Assembly: GCA_007570785.1 (NCBI GenBank)
Contig: ML661885.1
Location: forward strand, 33,302,589 to 33,366,588
Length of the DNA stretch: 64,000 nt
Origin: Antilocapra americana
Taxonomy: Eukaryota > Chordata > Mammalia > Artiodactyla > Antilocapridae
Direction of reading: 5' to 3'
Each line of letters opens with the position of its first letter. Within the stretch, counting starts at the first letter, position 1. Of this stretch, positions 1 through 11,599 are shown one piece after another. The translations under genes and the position numbers were made by a program. Below the pieces are notes generated by a model. That model saw only the letters and a list, made by a program, of their open reading frames with translations. It was not told the DNA's origin and ran no database searches.

Positions 1-218
1 TACTTGGCCAAAGGCTCTGATTGGTTATAGACATGGCTTTTCCTCACACACAAATTGAACAATTTCACAAGTAAAGAGGCTTCACTTTTTTCCTCTTTTG
101 TTCAAAATAAGAAAAACTATGCATCATACCCTCCTTTTGTGTTTGTCCTAGAGACCCTAAATTATTAGATCTAATCCCAGACATCCCAATTAGTTACCCA
201 GTCATCATAGTTAGTTTT
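1..218. other. Unassigned intergenic sequence
   Basis: AT-rich single-copy-looking sequence; nothing recognised on either strand. Confidence 0.5.
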
Positions 219-341
219 TTTCAATTTTGGGGGGGCCATGCCCCTCCATTTGTGGGATCTTAATTTCTCAACCAGGGACTGAACCTGGCTCTGGCAGTGG
301 AAGTGCAGAGTCTTGACCACTGGACCACTCAGGCATTCCCG
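219..341 (-). mobile_element. CHR-type tRNA-Glu SINE
   Basis: Reverse-oriented tRNA-derived SINE recognised by the box-B-like gaaccagggactgaacctgg stretch and the end motif accactggaccactcaggcattccc. Diverged relative to young copies. Confidence 0.75.
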
Positions 342-379
342 ATAGCTACTTTTTAAAAGGTATGGGGGAAAAGCTACTT

Positions 380-1027
380 TCTTTTTTCACTTTTATTTGC
401 ATTTATTTTTTGCAGCATTTATTCCCAAGCCATAACTTTTTGTTTCTTCAGTTTCTTATGGGGTACCTTTTTCTTCTGTGTAGCCTCCTCTTCTAGTTTA
501 GGAACAATCTGTTCTTTTTCACTAATGATCATCTCAATGTGGCAAGGAGAGCTCACATACGTGTTGATCTGATCATGAGCCCTGTAAGTGCTGCACTGCA
601 TCTTGGGTGCTTTGTTCACCTGGATGTTCTCAATAACCAGAGTCTACATCTAAGCCCTAAAGTTCAGCATTATTTTCTGCATTTTTGAGCACGTGCAGTA
701 AAATTCAGTACTCTTTTTGGGCCGCCAACCCTGTGTCCAGCCCCACTGTTTGGCTTGTGCACACCTACCAACTCCACCATTGTAACGATGGAATGTCACA
801 CACTGCTTCTTTAAAGTGACATCCTTAAGATACTTGGTGGCTTTTCAGATATGCATACCCTTAATGGCCTGGGCAGTTTCACGAGTTTCATGCCATTTCA
901 AATGTTCTTAAAGTGAACATGAAGATTTGAACCTCTTGATTTGCATGATTTTGGGGGGTTTCCTGGGTCAAGTGAATAGCATATAATTTTTAGAGGTCAC
1001 CTCAAGCCACTTATCAGGAAAAGAAAA
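380..1027 (-). pseudogene. RPL17: Processed pseudogene of ribosomal protein L17
   Basis: Read on the minus strand, this is an intronless RPL17 copy. The decayed start is at about 987 (ATG has become ATT), followed by YSLDPGN-like codons, [17 protein letters not shown] near 780-730, then [14 protein letters not shown] to the C-terminus and a stop at 419-421. The 3'UTR with AATAAA and a short A-rich tail follows. The coding stretch is 14 bp longer than the 184-codon parent because of an insertion near 895-910. An Arg codon has become TGA at 845-847. A perfect 13-bp target-site duplication (ggaaaagctactt) flanks it at 367-379 and 1028-1040. This shows L1-mediated retroposition of an apparently full-length mRNA whose 5' end still starts in a pyrimidine tract. 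A 66-codon stretch at 419-619 is still open but is only the pseudogene's tail. Confidence 0.92.
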
Positions 1028-1045
1028 GGAAAAGCTACTTAAAAA

Positions 1046-1272
1046 AAACTTTTAATTTTATTTTGGAGTATAGCTGTTTAATAATGTTGTGATAGTTTCA
1101 GATGGACAGCAAAGGGACTCACCCATACATATGCATGTTCCAGTCTCCCCCAAACTCTCCTCCCATCAAGGCTTCCACATAACCTTGAGCAGAGTTCCTT
1201 GTGCTATACAGTATGTCCTTGTTGGTTATCCATTTTAAATATAACAGTGTGTACATGTCCATCCCAAACTCC
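1046..1272 (-). mobile_element. L1 3'UTR fragment, antisense
   Basis: Matches the reverse complement of the artiodactyl L1 3'UTR: tattttggagtatagctg, dinucleotide-rich middle, then gtgctatacagtatgtccttgttggttatcc. It lies directly beside the RPL17 pseudogene. The ~170 bp beyond it could not be assigned. Confidence 0.75.
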
Positions 1273-1947
1273 TAAAAAGGGAGAGTTTTGATCTGAATAC
1301 CTAGAGTGTGCTTCATGCTTTGCAATAGTTCCATTGACACTATTCTTTGCTCTGTGTGATATTGTTTGTCTTTGCTTTTGTGACCGAGCACATCCACAGA
1401 GCACTCTGTTATTGACTATAGACAAAACTCTTCTCAGATAATAAACATTATCATAATTGTAAATTATTTTGTGGAAATAACAGGTTTATGTTCAGATGTA
1501 TACACTGCCTACATAAAGCTCTCCCTCCCCAAAAATATATGTAATTTTATTTTCACATGGTCATAAGAAACAGTAAACTTCTTGTTTATATTTTTCACAG
1601 CAACATTCATGGACCTTATATTTTGGCTATATTTATTAAATTACCTAGAAACTTCCTAGAAATCAAAAATTCAATTAAAAATTCAAGAAGGTAGACAAAT
1701 GATTTTTATAATTATCAAGGGCTGATTTTAAAAATAGTACAAAACAATCGGAGTAGCTAGCACTTACTAAACACTTCTTTTTAGGCATCTGTGACAAATA
1801 ATAATTAGGCCTCCACAAACATTCCCTCTCTATTGGTCATTTTCATCAACATATTATAATGTCTACATCCTTTAAAAAAACATCCTTTGTGCCTTTTCCT
1901 TCAAGATATTGGTACTGTCTTTCCCTTTACTTCCTTAAAACACCTTT
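1273..1947. other. Unassigned intergenic sequence
   Basis: AT-rich; no exon-like or confident repeat signal. A short open frame at 1204-1425 has no recognisable similarity. Confidence 0.4.
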
Positions 1948-2035
1948 TTAAAACAATTTATTGGAGTATAGTTGACTTACAATAGTGTTAGTTTCAGATG
2001 TATAGCAAAGTGAATCAGTTATACATATACATAGT
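1948..2035 (-). mobile_element. L1 3'UTR fragment, antisense
   Basis: The same L1 3'UTR motif as at 1046 (ttattggagtatagttgactt, gtttcagatgtatagcaaag), cut off by the BovB tail that follows. Confidence 0.7.
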
Positions 2036-2226
2036 CATTAAGTCATGTCTGACTCGTTATAACCTCATGAGTTGCAGCACACCAGGCTTCCCTGTCCTTC
2101 ACTATCTCCCTAAGTTTGCTCAAACTCATGTCCATTGATTCAGTGATGCCATCCAACCATCTCATCATCTGTTGTCCATTTCTCCTCTTGTCCTCAATTT
2201 TTCCCAGGTGTAGTAACTCTGGCCAG
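2036..2226 (-). mobile_element. BovB 3'-end fragment
   Basis: Reverse complement of the last ~190 bp of BovB: tcattaagtcatgtctgact, then the coding tail read as [20 protein letters not shown] on the minus strand. 5'-truncated and not functional. Confidence 0.85.
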
Positions 2227-2559
2227 AGCAAAACATGGTGAGCAGTGTGCAGATACCTGAAAAGAAAGGGTCTAGGTCATGTCAGGTAAGCCATCGAGAC
2301 CAGCAGAGTTGCTAGCTGAAACTGAGGGGATTTAGAATGCATAGGAAATGGGGGATATAGCCCGTGTTAGTTGTGGCCCTGGGGCCAGCTGCAGCAGTGA
2401 GAACGCTTGCTTATCTCACTAACCTTCCCTTTCTGAATTTCCCTCAGGAAGAAAAGCTCTTGAGGAGCTGCTTCAGGAAGCTATACAAAGAGTAAGAGAT
2501 GCAAGGGATGGATTATGGTGACCCTGACTTATTTTCCCAGTTTCTGAGAATGCTGCTGG

Positions 2560-2930
2560 AAGATGATCCTCAGCTGTCAGCCTTCTATAGTAATTTCCTC
2601 AGAATTAAACTGTCTTGCCCAAGGCCATGACTCCTTTCCAGGATAGCTGGTATCCTGTGATCCATCAGAGTGGGAGTATAAAGGTCGGACCCCATGTTCC
2701 AACTCAGGACAGCTCTGAAGGGCTGTCCCAGCTGCACAGCTACATGTGGGGTCAGCTGAGGCTTCACTGGGACTGCATTGCAGCTCAGCTTCTACCTCTG
2801 CCCGATTCTACTTCATTCTCTTCTCTTCCATGAGTATTGATTCTGAATGCACTCCTCAGTAAGCTTCCCACACACTAATCTCCTTCTCAAGCTCTGCTTC
2901 CAAGGAAATCCAGTTGGAGACAATAGAATA
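2560..2930. mobile_element. Ancient LTR-like repeat (family uncertain)
   Basis: Features of an old mammalian LTR: a block with gggagtataaaggtcggacc, then ggctgtccca, ggcttcactgggactgcattg, and an end resembling ctccttctcaagctctgcttcc. I recognise the style but cannot name the family. A 72-codon open frame inside it has no protein similarity. Confidence 0.35.
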
Positions 2931-2989
2931 TTTCTCCAGTGTCCTGAACTCACTACATCCTTGTAACCAGGCATATAATTACAGTTCCT

Positions 2990-3345
2990 CAACATGCCAA
3001 AAGGATCTGTACCTGTTCTCCCTGCCTCAAGTTCCCAGGCCATTAGGTCAGGCCCACTCACGTTCATCCTCCCAGATGAAGCTCAAGACAGTTTCACCAC
3101 CTCCTTGAAGCCTCCTCTAACCCCACTGCCATTCCCAACATGTGTTCCTCCAGAAGCCTGTGCCTCCCTTGATCACATATTTCACTGTACCAATCTGGAT
3201 TTATAGATTTACTTGTCTGTACAAGACTGAGACTTCCTTAAGGTCAACATTTGTCTGATCTTTCATCTTTGTATTCTAATGCTAATTCAAGGCATCCGAC
3301 AATGATGGACATTCAATAAATGTTTTTTAAATGGCTGAATGGAAT
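2990..3345 (+). mobile_element. L2-type LINE 3' end
   Basis: Old mammalian L2 signature: a C/T-rich coding remnant (ctccttgaagcctcctctaa, cctccagaagcctg), then gcaggcaac-like decay, and a 3' end with cattcaataaatgttttttaaatggctgaatgg. Confidence 0.65.
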
Positions 3346-3394
3346 AGAGACTTTTCTCTATGTCACAGGCAAATGTTTATGCAATACAGATTTG

Positions 3395-3605
3395 AAAATA
3401 TAGATTTTGGAGCCAGCCTGTCTTGTAATGGAGACCTAGCTCTATATTTAATTAGAGCTCTGTTGAAATAACCTTGGGCAAATTGCTTAACCACTCCAAG
3501 CCTCATTTCCCTTAGGTATAAAATGGAAATTATAATAACACCAATTTTATAAGGCTGTTATAAGAATTAAAACAATAATCATAATGGGTATGATATTATT
3601 AAATA
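3395..3605 (+). mobile_element. MIR SINE
   Basis: Core of a mammalian-wide interspersed repeat: agattttggagccagcctgt, ccttgggcaaattgcttaacc, then aaaatggaaattataataac and the degenerate 3' part. Confidence 0.75.
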
Positions 3606-3654
3606 CCATTCTCATTTGTTGCAGCCTACCATACTGCAGACAGAGTGCCAAGGC

Positions 3655-4390
3655 TTTTTTTTTCTTGAAATTGAGGTATAGTTGCTTTACAATGTTATAT
3701 TAGTTTCTGCTATACAACGAAGTGAATCAGCTATATATATATACATATATCCCCTGCTCTTGGACCTCCCTCCCAACCCTCTTCCAACCCTACCCTTCTA
3801 GGTTATCACAGAGCACAGAGCTGATCTCCCTAGGCTACACAGTAGCTTCCCTGCTTCTGCTGCTGCTAAGTTGCTTCATTCATGTCTGACTCTGTGTGAC
3901 CCCATAGACGGCAGCCCACCAAGGTCCCCCGTCCCTGGGATTCTCCAGGCAAGAACACTGGAATGGCTTGCCGTTTCCTTCTCCAATGCATGAAAATGAA
4001 AAGTGAAAGTGAAGTCCCTCAGTCGTGTCTGACTCTTAGTGACCCCATGGACTGCAGCCTACCAGGCTCCTCCGTCCATGGAATTTCCCAGGCAAGAGTA
4101 CCGGAGTGCGGTGCCATTGCCTTCTCCCAGTAGCTTCCCACTAGCTTTCTATTTTACACGTGGCAGTGCACATATGTCAATCCCAATCTCCCAATTCATT
4201 TCACCCCCACCCCTTGTGTACACATACGTTCTCTACATCCATGTCTCTATTTCTGCCCTGCAAATAGGTTGATCTGTACCATTTTCCTAAATTCCACATA
4301 TAGGTGTTAATATATGATATCTGTTTTTCTCTTTCTGACTTACTTCAGTCTGTATGACAGATTCATTTCACCTGTAATTCTCATTCAGTC
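3655..4390 (-). mobile_element. L1 3' end, antisense, interrupted by Bov-A2
   Basis: Reverse-oriented artiodactyl L1 3'UTR in two pieces, 3655-3851 and 4129-4390 (gaaattgaggtatagttgct ... then catgtctctatttctgccct, tctgacttacttcagtctgt). The pieces are continuous once the SINE between them is removed. Confidence 0.8.
3852..4128 (-). mobile_element. Bov-A2 SINE (dimer) with 11-bp target-site duplication
   Basis: Two tandem Bov-A monomers in reverse orientation (tgctgctgctaagttgcttc and, after the linker tgcatgaaaatgaaaagtga, gaagtccctcagtcgtgtct). Flanked by a perfect duplication agtagcttccc at 3841-3851 and 4129-4139, in the middle of an L1. Confidence 0.92.
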
Positions 4391-4494
4391 TTCCAAACAA
4401 ATCTACAGAGTTGATGGCAACTCCATTAAGACTAAAAAAAAAAAAAAAAGCAAACTTAGACTCACAGATTATATTTAGTTTATCTAATATGCAC

Positions 4495-4815
4495 AGTGTG
4501 TTCATGAGGATAGGCTATGTGAAGCTGCAGTAACAAATCAACCTTAAAATTTCAAGGGATGAACAGATAAAGGTTTATTTCTTACACATACAATGTATAC
4601 TGGGAGTCCAGGGGTTCTCCTGGGTACCTTCATCCCAACTTTTCTTCAGGATTATAAGACTGTGTCTTGCATCTATGCCATCTTGAATATATGGCTTGTA
4701 GTTCACTGCAGCAGGAAAAGACTGACCTGGGGAAGGATGCTGGCTGCATATGGGCCTTTAAGTACATCAATCAACTGACATACATCCTTCTAACAATGGC
4801 CAGAACTACTCATGG
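4495..4815 (+). mobile_element. Ancient MER-type repeat (family uncertain)
   Basis: Pattern of a mammalian-wide DNA-transposon or LTR-like repeat: gaagctgcagtaacaaatca, ttcaagggatgaacagataaag, tttatttcttacacatac, and a tail with atggccagaactactcatgg. Similar in style to 14225-14700. Confidence 0.35.
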
Positions 4816-4940
4816 ATTTTACCTGACTTCAAGGAATCTGTAAAATATGATGAAGGAACATAAGGCTATTTAGTGAATAATAAATGTTTCTGTGATACCT
4901 GGCTTGTAGGCCAGATTCAAAATGGTGATATGTTTGCCTT

Positions 4941-5176
4941 ATCCGGGGGCTTCCCTGGTGGCTCGGTGGTAAAGAATCTGCCTGCAATGCAGGAGCTTCA
5001 TGAGACACAGGTTCGATTCCTGGGTCAGAAAGATCCCCTGGAGGAGGGCACAGCAGCCCACTCCAGTATTCTTGCCTGGAGAATCCCATGGACAGAGAAA
5101 CCTGGTGGGGTACAGTCCATAGGGTCACAAAGAGTCAGATACTACTGAAGCAACTTTGCACGCATACACACATGCA
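4941..5176 (+). mobile_element. Bov-tA SINE
   Basis: tRNA-Glu-like head (ggcttccctggtggctcggt, gttcgattcctgggtcag) joined to a Bov-A body (ccactccagtattcttgcct). Flanked by tgccttat at 4933-4940 and 5177-5184, a likely target-site duplication. The open frames on both strands are SINE artefacts. Confidence 0.9.
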
Positions 5177-5489
5177 TGCCTTATATGCCCCAAAGCTAGG
5201 TTTGCTAGATGAAGTACAGGACACCCAGGTAACTCCAAATTCCAAATAAATTAATATTTTTAGTGTGAGTATACCCCATGCAATGTTTGGGACATTCTTG
5301 TAGTAAAAAGATAGCCATTTTCTAATCTGAAATTTTTATTTTTATTTGCTAAGTTTGGTAACCTTACCCTAAGGCCATAGGTTTCACACATGACTAAAAC
5401 TCGGTGCTCATTTCAAGTGGAGAATTACTTTCTAACCTAAAGTTATTTAAAAATGTTTAGCTAATGAAGACACATCTGCAGGTTGAAAT

Positions 5490-5605
5490 TTGTTAGTTTC
5501 TCAGTTGTGTCTGGTTCTTTATGATCCCATGAATGGTAGTCTGCCAGGCTTCTCTGTCCATGGAATTCTCCGAGCAAGAATACTGGAGTGGGTAGCCATC
5601 CCCTT
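5490..5605 (-). mobile_element. Bov-A fragment
   Basis: Reverse-oriented Bov-A body only (gttagtttctcagttgtgtc ... caagaatactggagtgggta); the tRNA head is missing. Confidence 0.8.
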
Positions 5606-7092
5606 AGCCACTTGCCAATTCTCAACTTCAACTACACCATATTAAGGTTTAAAAAAAATAAAAGTTGAATTTTTAAACTTGGATCTACGTAAACTCCATA
5701 ACTACCGAAGTATGTAGCTAACTTTCTGCAATTTCAGTTGCCTGAGTCTCAACTTTCCTTATTTATTAAAGTTTAGAGGTTTGGCTGAAAAATCTTGAGT
5801 GCCTTCTTCCTCTTAAAATCTAGTATCCTATAACTCTATCATGTTTCTTCTGTAGCAAGGTGTCAGGATATTAATGAAAACATACCACAAATAGCACTTC
5901 TTTCACAAATAACATGTTACCTCTCAAAGCTCATTCCTCAGGAGGCCATATTCTTATTTTAATGATAGTGCTGTTGCTTAAATCATTTTTGGAGGACATA
6001 GCAACATATTGAGTATCCTCTCTGGTGGCAAATTATTTTTCCATGAAAGCGGATTTGATTTTTGGAACCAGACCAAAAATTATTCAGAGCCAAGTCCAAT
6101 GGATGGTAAAACTGAAACATACATAGAAATTTTAAACAAAATATGAGTTTATCAAATATATGAAACTGATTTGTTTTTGAGGATCTTAAGCCAGAAGTTT
6201 CAAGCAGTTAGGAGAACCGATCCTGAGCAACAGTTACATCCCTAGAATAAGTGCTTGGCCTCCAATTTTGAGGGGCTCACACTCAATGGGAGGTGTAAGT
6301 TCTGCCAGTTGGTTACAAAAAGTCACTCTCTATCAAGAAGCTAGTGATTCATGGCTCTTCATGATAAAGTATTGAAAATACAATCCACATGATTTATTAC
6401 CCAAATGCTCTTTTATCCTGAGACATAGTTCCTTTTCGGTGAACTTTTCAACCATGTTTAAGAAAAGAAATGCCAAATCCTGATGGTTTTCCACCTCCCA
6501 GCAGAATACATATATATACATGAAACTTCCCTTTGCTTATTCATCAAAAGATTTTAAAAGTACCAGGACTTATATTCTACCATGTAAAGATTCTATGACA
6601 GTGGAAGAAAACAGAAAAAGTGCTTCTTTCAGAAGGAAAATGTAATATGTTATCATTGAAGATGATTTTATATAAAAGGCAAATATTTGAAAATAAAACA
6701 TCTTTCTAGATAGAAACAAAACAGGGATAATCAAATAAATAGATCAAAATCACACAAATTTGGCCATATCACTAGGCCTAATAGCATATGTTTTACTGAC
6801 ACAACTACGGACAGATAAAGGAGTAGAGCAGAAAGCCTTCTGCCTCCACATTTTTTTTTGCTCCCCACCTCCAATTCTCTCTTTTCTTTTCTTTTCTTTC
6901 CTTTTTTGATTTTTATGGATTACACATACATTTTTGCATGGTGTGTATAAAAGCACATACACATATATAAAAGAACATTAAAAACAACTCATAGTCACGC
7001 TTAAGCATGATTTGGAAATGTTTATCTAAAAACATTTAAATTTTTACATAGCCTGAACTAGTAATTCTAATTTTAGAAATTTACCTTAATAA
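5606..7092. other. Unassigned intergenic sequence
   Basis: About 1.5 kb with no recognised gene or young repeat. It contains a pyrimidine-rich (TTTTC)n run near 6880-6908 and short dinucleotide-rich patches at 6508-6520 and 6957-6970. Confidence 0.5.
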
Positions 7093-7635
7093 AACCCTAG
7101 TGGGTTGAATGGTGCCCCCACAAAGTGATGTGCGTGTTCTAGCCCAGCATTTGTTAATGTTACTATATGAGGAAAAAGAGTCCCGGAAGTTACAATTTAG
7201 TTAACCATCTTGTGATGATAACATCATTCTGGGTCGGCCCTAAATCCAATGATAAGTGTACTTGTAAGACTAAAGTGGAGGGAGATTACAGAGACAGATG
7301 AGGAAGAGGCAGTGTGAATGCAGAGGCAGATATTGAAAGGATGCAGCTATAAGTCAAGCAGCACCAACAATAATGAGACGAGCATTATCTCCCTTAAAAG
7401 CCTGAGATAAGGAAATTCCCTGATGGTCCAGTGGTTAGGACTCTGCTCTCTCACTGCCCAGAGCCAGGGTATGATTCCCATGCATGGCTGGGAAAAAAAT
7501 AAAGAAGCCTGGGATCAGTGTGGCTCTGGCAGATATCTGATTTTTAACCCCTAAAACTATAAGAGAATAATTTCTGTTGTTTATACTCACCAGGTTTGTG
7601 GTAATTTGTTATAGCAAACTCTGAAAACTAATACA
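7093..7635 (+). mobile_element. Ancient LTR-like repeat interrupted by a CHR SINE
   Basis: Begins ccctagtgggttgaatggtg and ends near gtttgtggtaatttgttata...actaatacag, typical of old mammalian LTR elements (possibly the MaLR/MLT group). The two halves are continuous if the SINE at 7409-7503 is removed. Confidence 0.45.
7409..7503 (+). mobile_element. CHR-type SINE
   Basis: tRNA-Glu-type SINE head ggaaattccctgatggtcca, gtggttaggactctgctctc, with A-rich tail. Flanked by near-identical aagcctgagat and aagcctgggat, a target-site duplication with one mismatch. Confidence 0.8.
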
Positions 7636-7714
7636 GAAACTACCATATCAATAAATATGATAAGCATAGTTTAATATATAAGAGCAAGATGAAAATAGCA
7701 TCTTATAATATTCC

Positions 7715-9763
7715 ATGTCTATAATAGAGGGACCATTATATCTAAAACTGTGGGCAAGAATCCATTAGAAGAAATGGAGTAGCCATCATAATCAACAAAA
7801 GAATCCAAACTGCAGTACTTGGATGCAGTCTCAAAAATGACAGTATGATCTTTGTTCATTTCCAAGGCAAACCATTCAAAACACGGTAATCCAAGTCTAT
7901 GCCCCGACCAGAAATGCTGAAGAAGCTGAAGTTGAATGGTTCTATGAAGACCTACAAGACCTTCTAGAACTAAGACCCAGAAAAAGATGTCCTCTTCATT
8001 ATAGGGGACTAGAATGCAAAAGCAGGAAGTCAAGAGCTACCTGGAGTAACAGGCAAATTTGGCCTTGGAGTACAGAATGAAACAGGACAAAGGCTAACAG
8101 AGTTTTGTCAAGAGAATGCACTGGTCATAGCAAATGCCCTCTTCCAACAACACAAGAGAAGACTCTACACATGGACATCACCAGATGGTCAATACCAAAT
8201 TCAGACTGATTATATTCTTTGCAGCCAAAGATGGAGAAGCTCTATACAGTCAGCAAAAACAAGACCAGGAGCTCAGATCATGAACTCCTTACTGCCAAAT
8301 TCAGACTGAAATTGAAGAAAGTAGGGAAAACCACTAGACCATTCAGATATGACCTAAATCAAATCCCTTACAGTTATACAAGGTAAATGACAAATAGATT
8401 CAAGGGACTAGATCTGATAGACAAGAGTGCCTGAAGAACTATAGGCAGAGATTTGTGACATTGTACAGGAGGCAGTGATCAAGAGCATCCGCAAGAAAAA
8501 GAAAGGCAAAAAGGCAAAATGGTTGTCTGAGGAGGCTTTACAAATAGCTGAGAAAAGAAGAGATGCAAAAGACAAAGGAGAAAAGGAAAGATATACCCAT
8601 TTGAATGCAGAGTTCCAAAGAATAGCAAGGAGAGATAGGAAAGCCTTCTTCAGTGATCAGTGCAAAGAAATAGAGGAAAACAATAGAATGAGAAAGACTA
8701 AAGATAGCTTTAAGAAAATTAGAGGTACCAAAGGAACATTTCATGTGAAAATGAGCACAATAAAGGACAGAAATGGTATGGACCTAACATAAGCAGAAGA
8801 TATTAAGAAGAGGTGGTAAGAATACACAGAAGAACTATACAAAAAAGATCTTCATGACTCAGATAACCAAGATGGTGTGATCACTCACCTAGAGCCAGAC
8901 ATCCTGGAGTGTGAAGTCAAGTGGGCCTTAGGAAGCATCACTACAAAACAAACAAAGCTAGTGGAGGTGATGGAATTCCAGTGGGGCTATTTCAAATCCT
9001 AAAATATGATGCTGTGAAAGTGCTGCATTCAATATGCCAGAAATCTGGAAAACTCAGCAATGGCCACAGGACTGGAAAAGATCAGTTTTCATTCCAATCC
9101 CAAGGAAAGGCAATGCCAAAGAATGTTTAAACTACCACACAATTGCACTCACATCACATGCTAGGAAAGTAATGCTCAGAATTCTCCAAGCCAGGCTTCA
9201 ACAGTATGTGAACCATGAACTTCCAGATGTTCAAGCTGGATTTAGAAAAGGCAGAGGAACCAGAGATCAAATTACCAGCATCCGCAGGATCATCAAAGAA
9301 GCAAGAGAGTTCCAGATAAACATCTATTTCTACTTTACTGACTATGCCAAAACCTTTGACTGTGTGGGTCACAACAAGCTGTGGAAAATTCTGAAAGAGA
9401 TGGGAATACCAGACCACCTGACCTTTCTCTTGAGAAACCTGTACGCAGGTCAGGAAGTAACAGAACTGGACGTGGAACAACAAACTGGTTCCAAATAGGA
9501 AAAGGAGTACGTCGAGGCTGTATATTGTCACCCTGCTTATTTAATTTACATGCAGAGTACATCTTGCAAAATGCTGGGCTGGATGAAGCAGAAGCTGGAA
9601 TCAAGATTGCTGGGAGGAATATCAATAACCTCAGATATGCAGATGACACCACCCTTATGGCAGAAAGTGAAGAAGAACTAAAGAGCCTCTTGATGAAAGT
9701 GAAAGAAGAGAATGAAAAAGTTGGCTTAAAGCTCAACATTCAGAAAATTAAGATCATGGCATT
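7715..9763 (+). mobile_element. BovB LINE, 5'- and 3'-truncated
   Basis: A ~2.05-kb copy of the RTE-clade retrotransposon BovB. It starts inside the endonuclease domain (accattatatctaaaactgt; then frames readable as NRNAEEAEVEWFYEDLQDL) and continues through reverse transcriptase. RT motifs include QAGFRKGRGTRDQI near 9230-9275, FTDYAKTFDC near 9335-9360 and the catalytic YADD at 9636-9647. Stops and frameshifts split it, leaving open pieces of 105, 154 and 165 codons, so it is dead. It stops abruptly at catggcat, where L1 sequence begins. Confidence 0.92.
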
Positions 9764-10570
9764 CGGAACAAAGGACTTGACATTTCTCCAAAGAGGATAT
9801 ACAAATGACCAAAAAAACATACTAAAAGATTCTCAACACCACTCATCCTTAGAGAAATGCAAATCAAAATCACAATGAGATATCACCTCACACCCATTAG
9901 AGTATCTCCTATCAAAAAAACAAATAGAAAATAGCAATTGTTAGCAAGGACATGAAGAAATTGGAATCTTTGTGTACTGTTGTTGGGAATACTTCAACTG
10001 CCATGGAAAACAATATGATCGTTCCTAAAGAAATTAAAAACACAATGATCTAGCAATCTCACTTCTGGGTTTATATCTAAAAGAGCTGATAGCAAGATCT
10101 CAGAGATATTTGCACAGCCATGTTCATAGCATTATTCACCACAGCCAAGAGATGAAAGCAGGGAATATGTCACTGACAGATAAGTGGAAAACCAAAATTT
10201 GGTGCATACATACAATGGAATAGTGTTTAGGCTTAAAAAGGAAGGGAAGGAGGGAGTATTTGCTATATACTGTAACATCTATGAACCTTGAGGACATTAT
10301 GCTAAATGAAATAAACTAGTCACAAAAAGACAAATACTATATGGTTCTATTCATGTAAGTTGCCTAAAGTGGTCAGATTCATACAAACAGAGGGTAGGAT
10401 GGTGGTTGCCAAAGGCTGGGGAAAGGGGAATTGGGAGATGTTGTCTAATGGTTATAGAGTTTTGGTTTGGCAAGATAAAGAGTTCTGGAGATCTGTCATA
10501 CAATGATGTGAATATACTGAACACATCTGAATTGTATACTTAGACATAGTTAAGATGGTTAACAAAACAC
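9764..10570 (+). mobile_element. Old L1 ORF2 3' end and 3'UTR
   Basis: Starts with caaaggacttgacatttctc, continues aatgcaaatcaaaatcacaatgagatatc (decayed ORF2 C-terminus), then a 3'UTR with caaaaagacaaatactatat and gagggtaggatggtggttgc. The style is that of an old mammalian L1M subfamily. It abuts truncated BovB without a visible duplication. Confidence 0.8.
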
Positions 10571-10629
10571 CAACATATATATTTTAAATATTTTCAGTTT
10601 ATTGTACATATAAATAACCTATTGGTAAG

Positions 10630-11095
10630 CAATTTTATCAAGTGACTAAGAATGCAGACTCCAAAGTCAGACTGCCTGGCCTCAAATCTCAGCTTTGCCA
10701 CCTACTAGTGATGTGATCTTGGGTAAGTCATTTAATAATTCTGTTCCTCAGATTTCTCTGTAAATAGAGTTTAATTACAATAGTACCACTTTATTATTGT
10801 TGTTGTTTAGTTGCTAAGCATGTCCAGCTCTTTCATGATCCCATGGACTGAAGTCCGCCAGGCTTCTCAGTCCATGGGATCATCCTGGCAAGAATACTGG
10901 AGTGGGTTGCCATTTCCTTCTCCAGGGGATCTTCCTGACTCAGGGGTTCAACCCACATCTCCTGCATTAGCAGGCAAATTCTTTACCACTGAGTCACCAG
11001 GGAAGACCCAGTACCACCTTACAGAATTGTTTTTTGAATTAGATGAGCTAATATTCATAAAACAAGGTCGAGAACACTGCGTTAAATAAATGTGG
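10630..11095 (+). mobile_element. MIR SINE split by Bov-tA
   Basis: MIR core (gcagactccaaagtcagact, tgtgatcttgggtaagtcat) continues after the inserted SINE as gtaccaccttacagaattgt and ttagatgagctaatattcat. Confidence 0.75.
10794..11009 (-). mobile_element. Bov-tA SINE inside a MIR
   Basis: Reverse-oriented Bov-tA (gttgttgtttagttgctaag ... accactgagtcaccagggaa). Flanked by agtaccacttta (10782-10793) and agtaccacctta (11010-11021), a 12-bp target-site duplication with one mismatch. Confidence 0.9.
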
Positions 11096-11381
11096 TGACC
11101 TATCAATCTCACTCCTGATGTATCTCTACATAGACATATTAACATAGATTATTTCTAAGGGGATGGCCTATTAGAGATTTTAATCTATTTTTCTCAGCTT
11201 ATATGCATTTTAAAATCTTTTTATTACACGTGTGTATCAGTTCAATAATAAAAGCAATAGAAGATTTTTTATGAATACAAAATAAGTCAGATGGTCCATC
11301 TAGTTTGGAAGTTTGTCTCTCTTGGTAATACTTAGGAAATAATTTCTGAGCCAACATGGATTATTTATCATATTTCAAAAA

Positions 11382-11587
11382 AATGAAAACAAGTGTTAGT
11401 TGCTCAGTCACATCTGACTCTTTGAGACCACAAAGACTGTAGCCCGCCAGGCTCCTCTATCCATGGGATTCCCCAGCCAAGAATACTGGAGACCCCTCTC
11501 CTTGGGATCTTCCTAACCCAGGGAGCAAACCCAGGTGTCCTGCATTGCAGGCAGATTCTTTACTGTCTGAGTCACCAGGGAAGCCTG
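11382..11587 (-). mobile_element. Bov-tA SINE
   Basis: Reverse-oriented copy (gttagttgctcagtcacatc ... gagtcaccagggaagcc). A perfect 12-bp duplication atatttcaaaaa lies at 11370-11381 and 11588-11599. Confidence 0.92.
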
Positions 11588-11599
11588 ATATTTCAAAAA

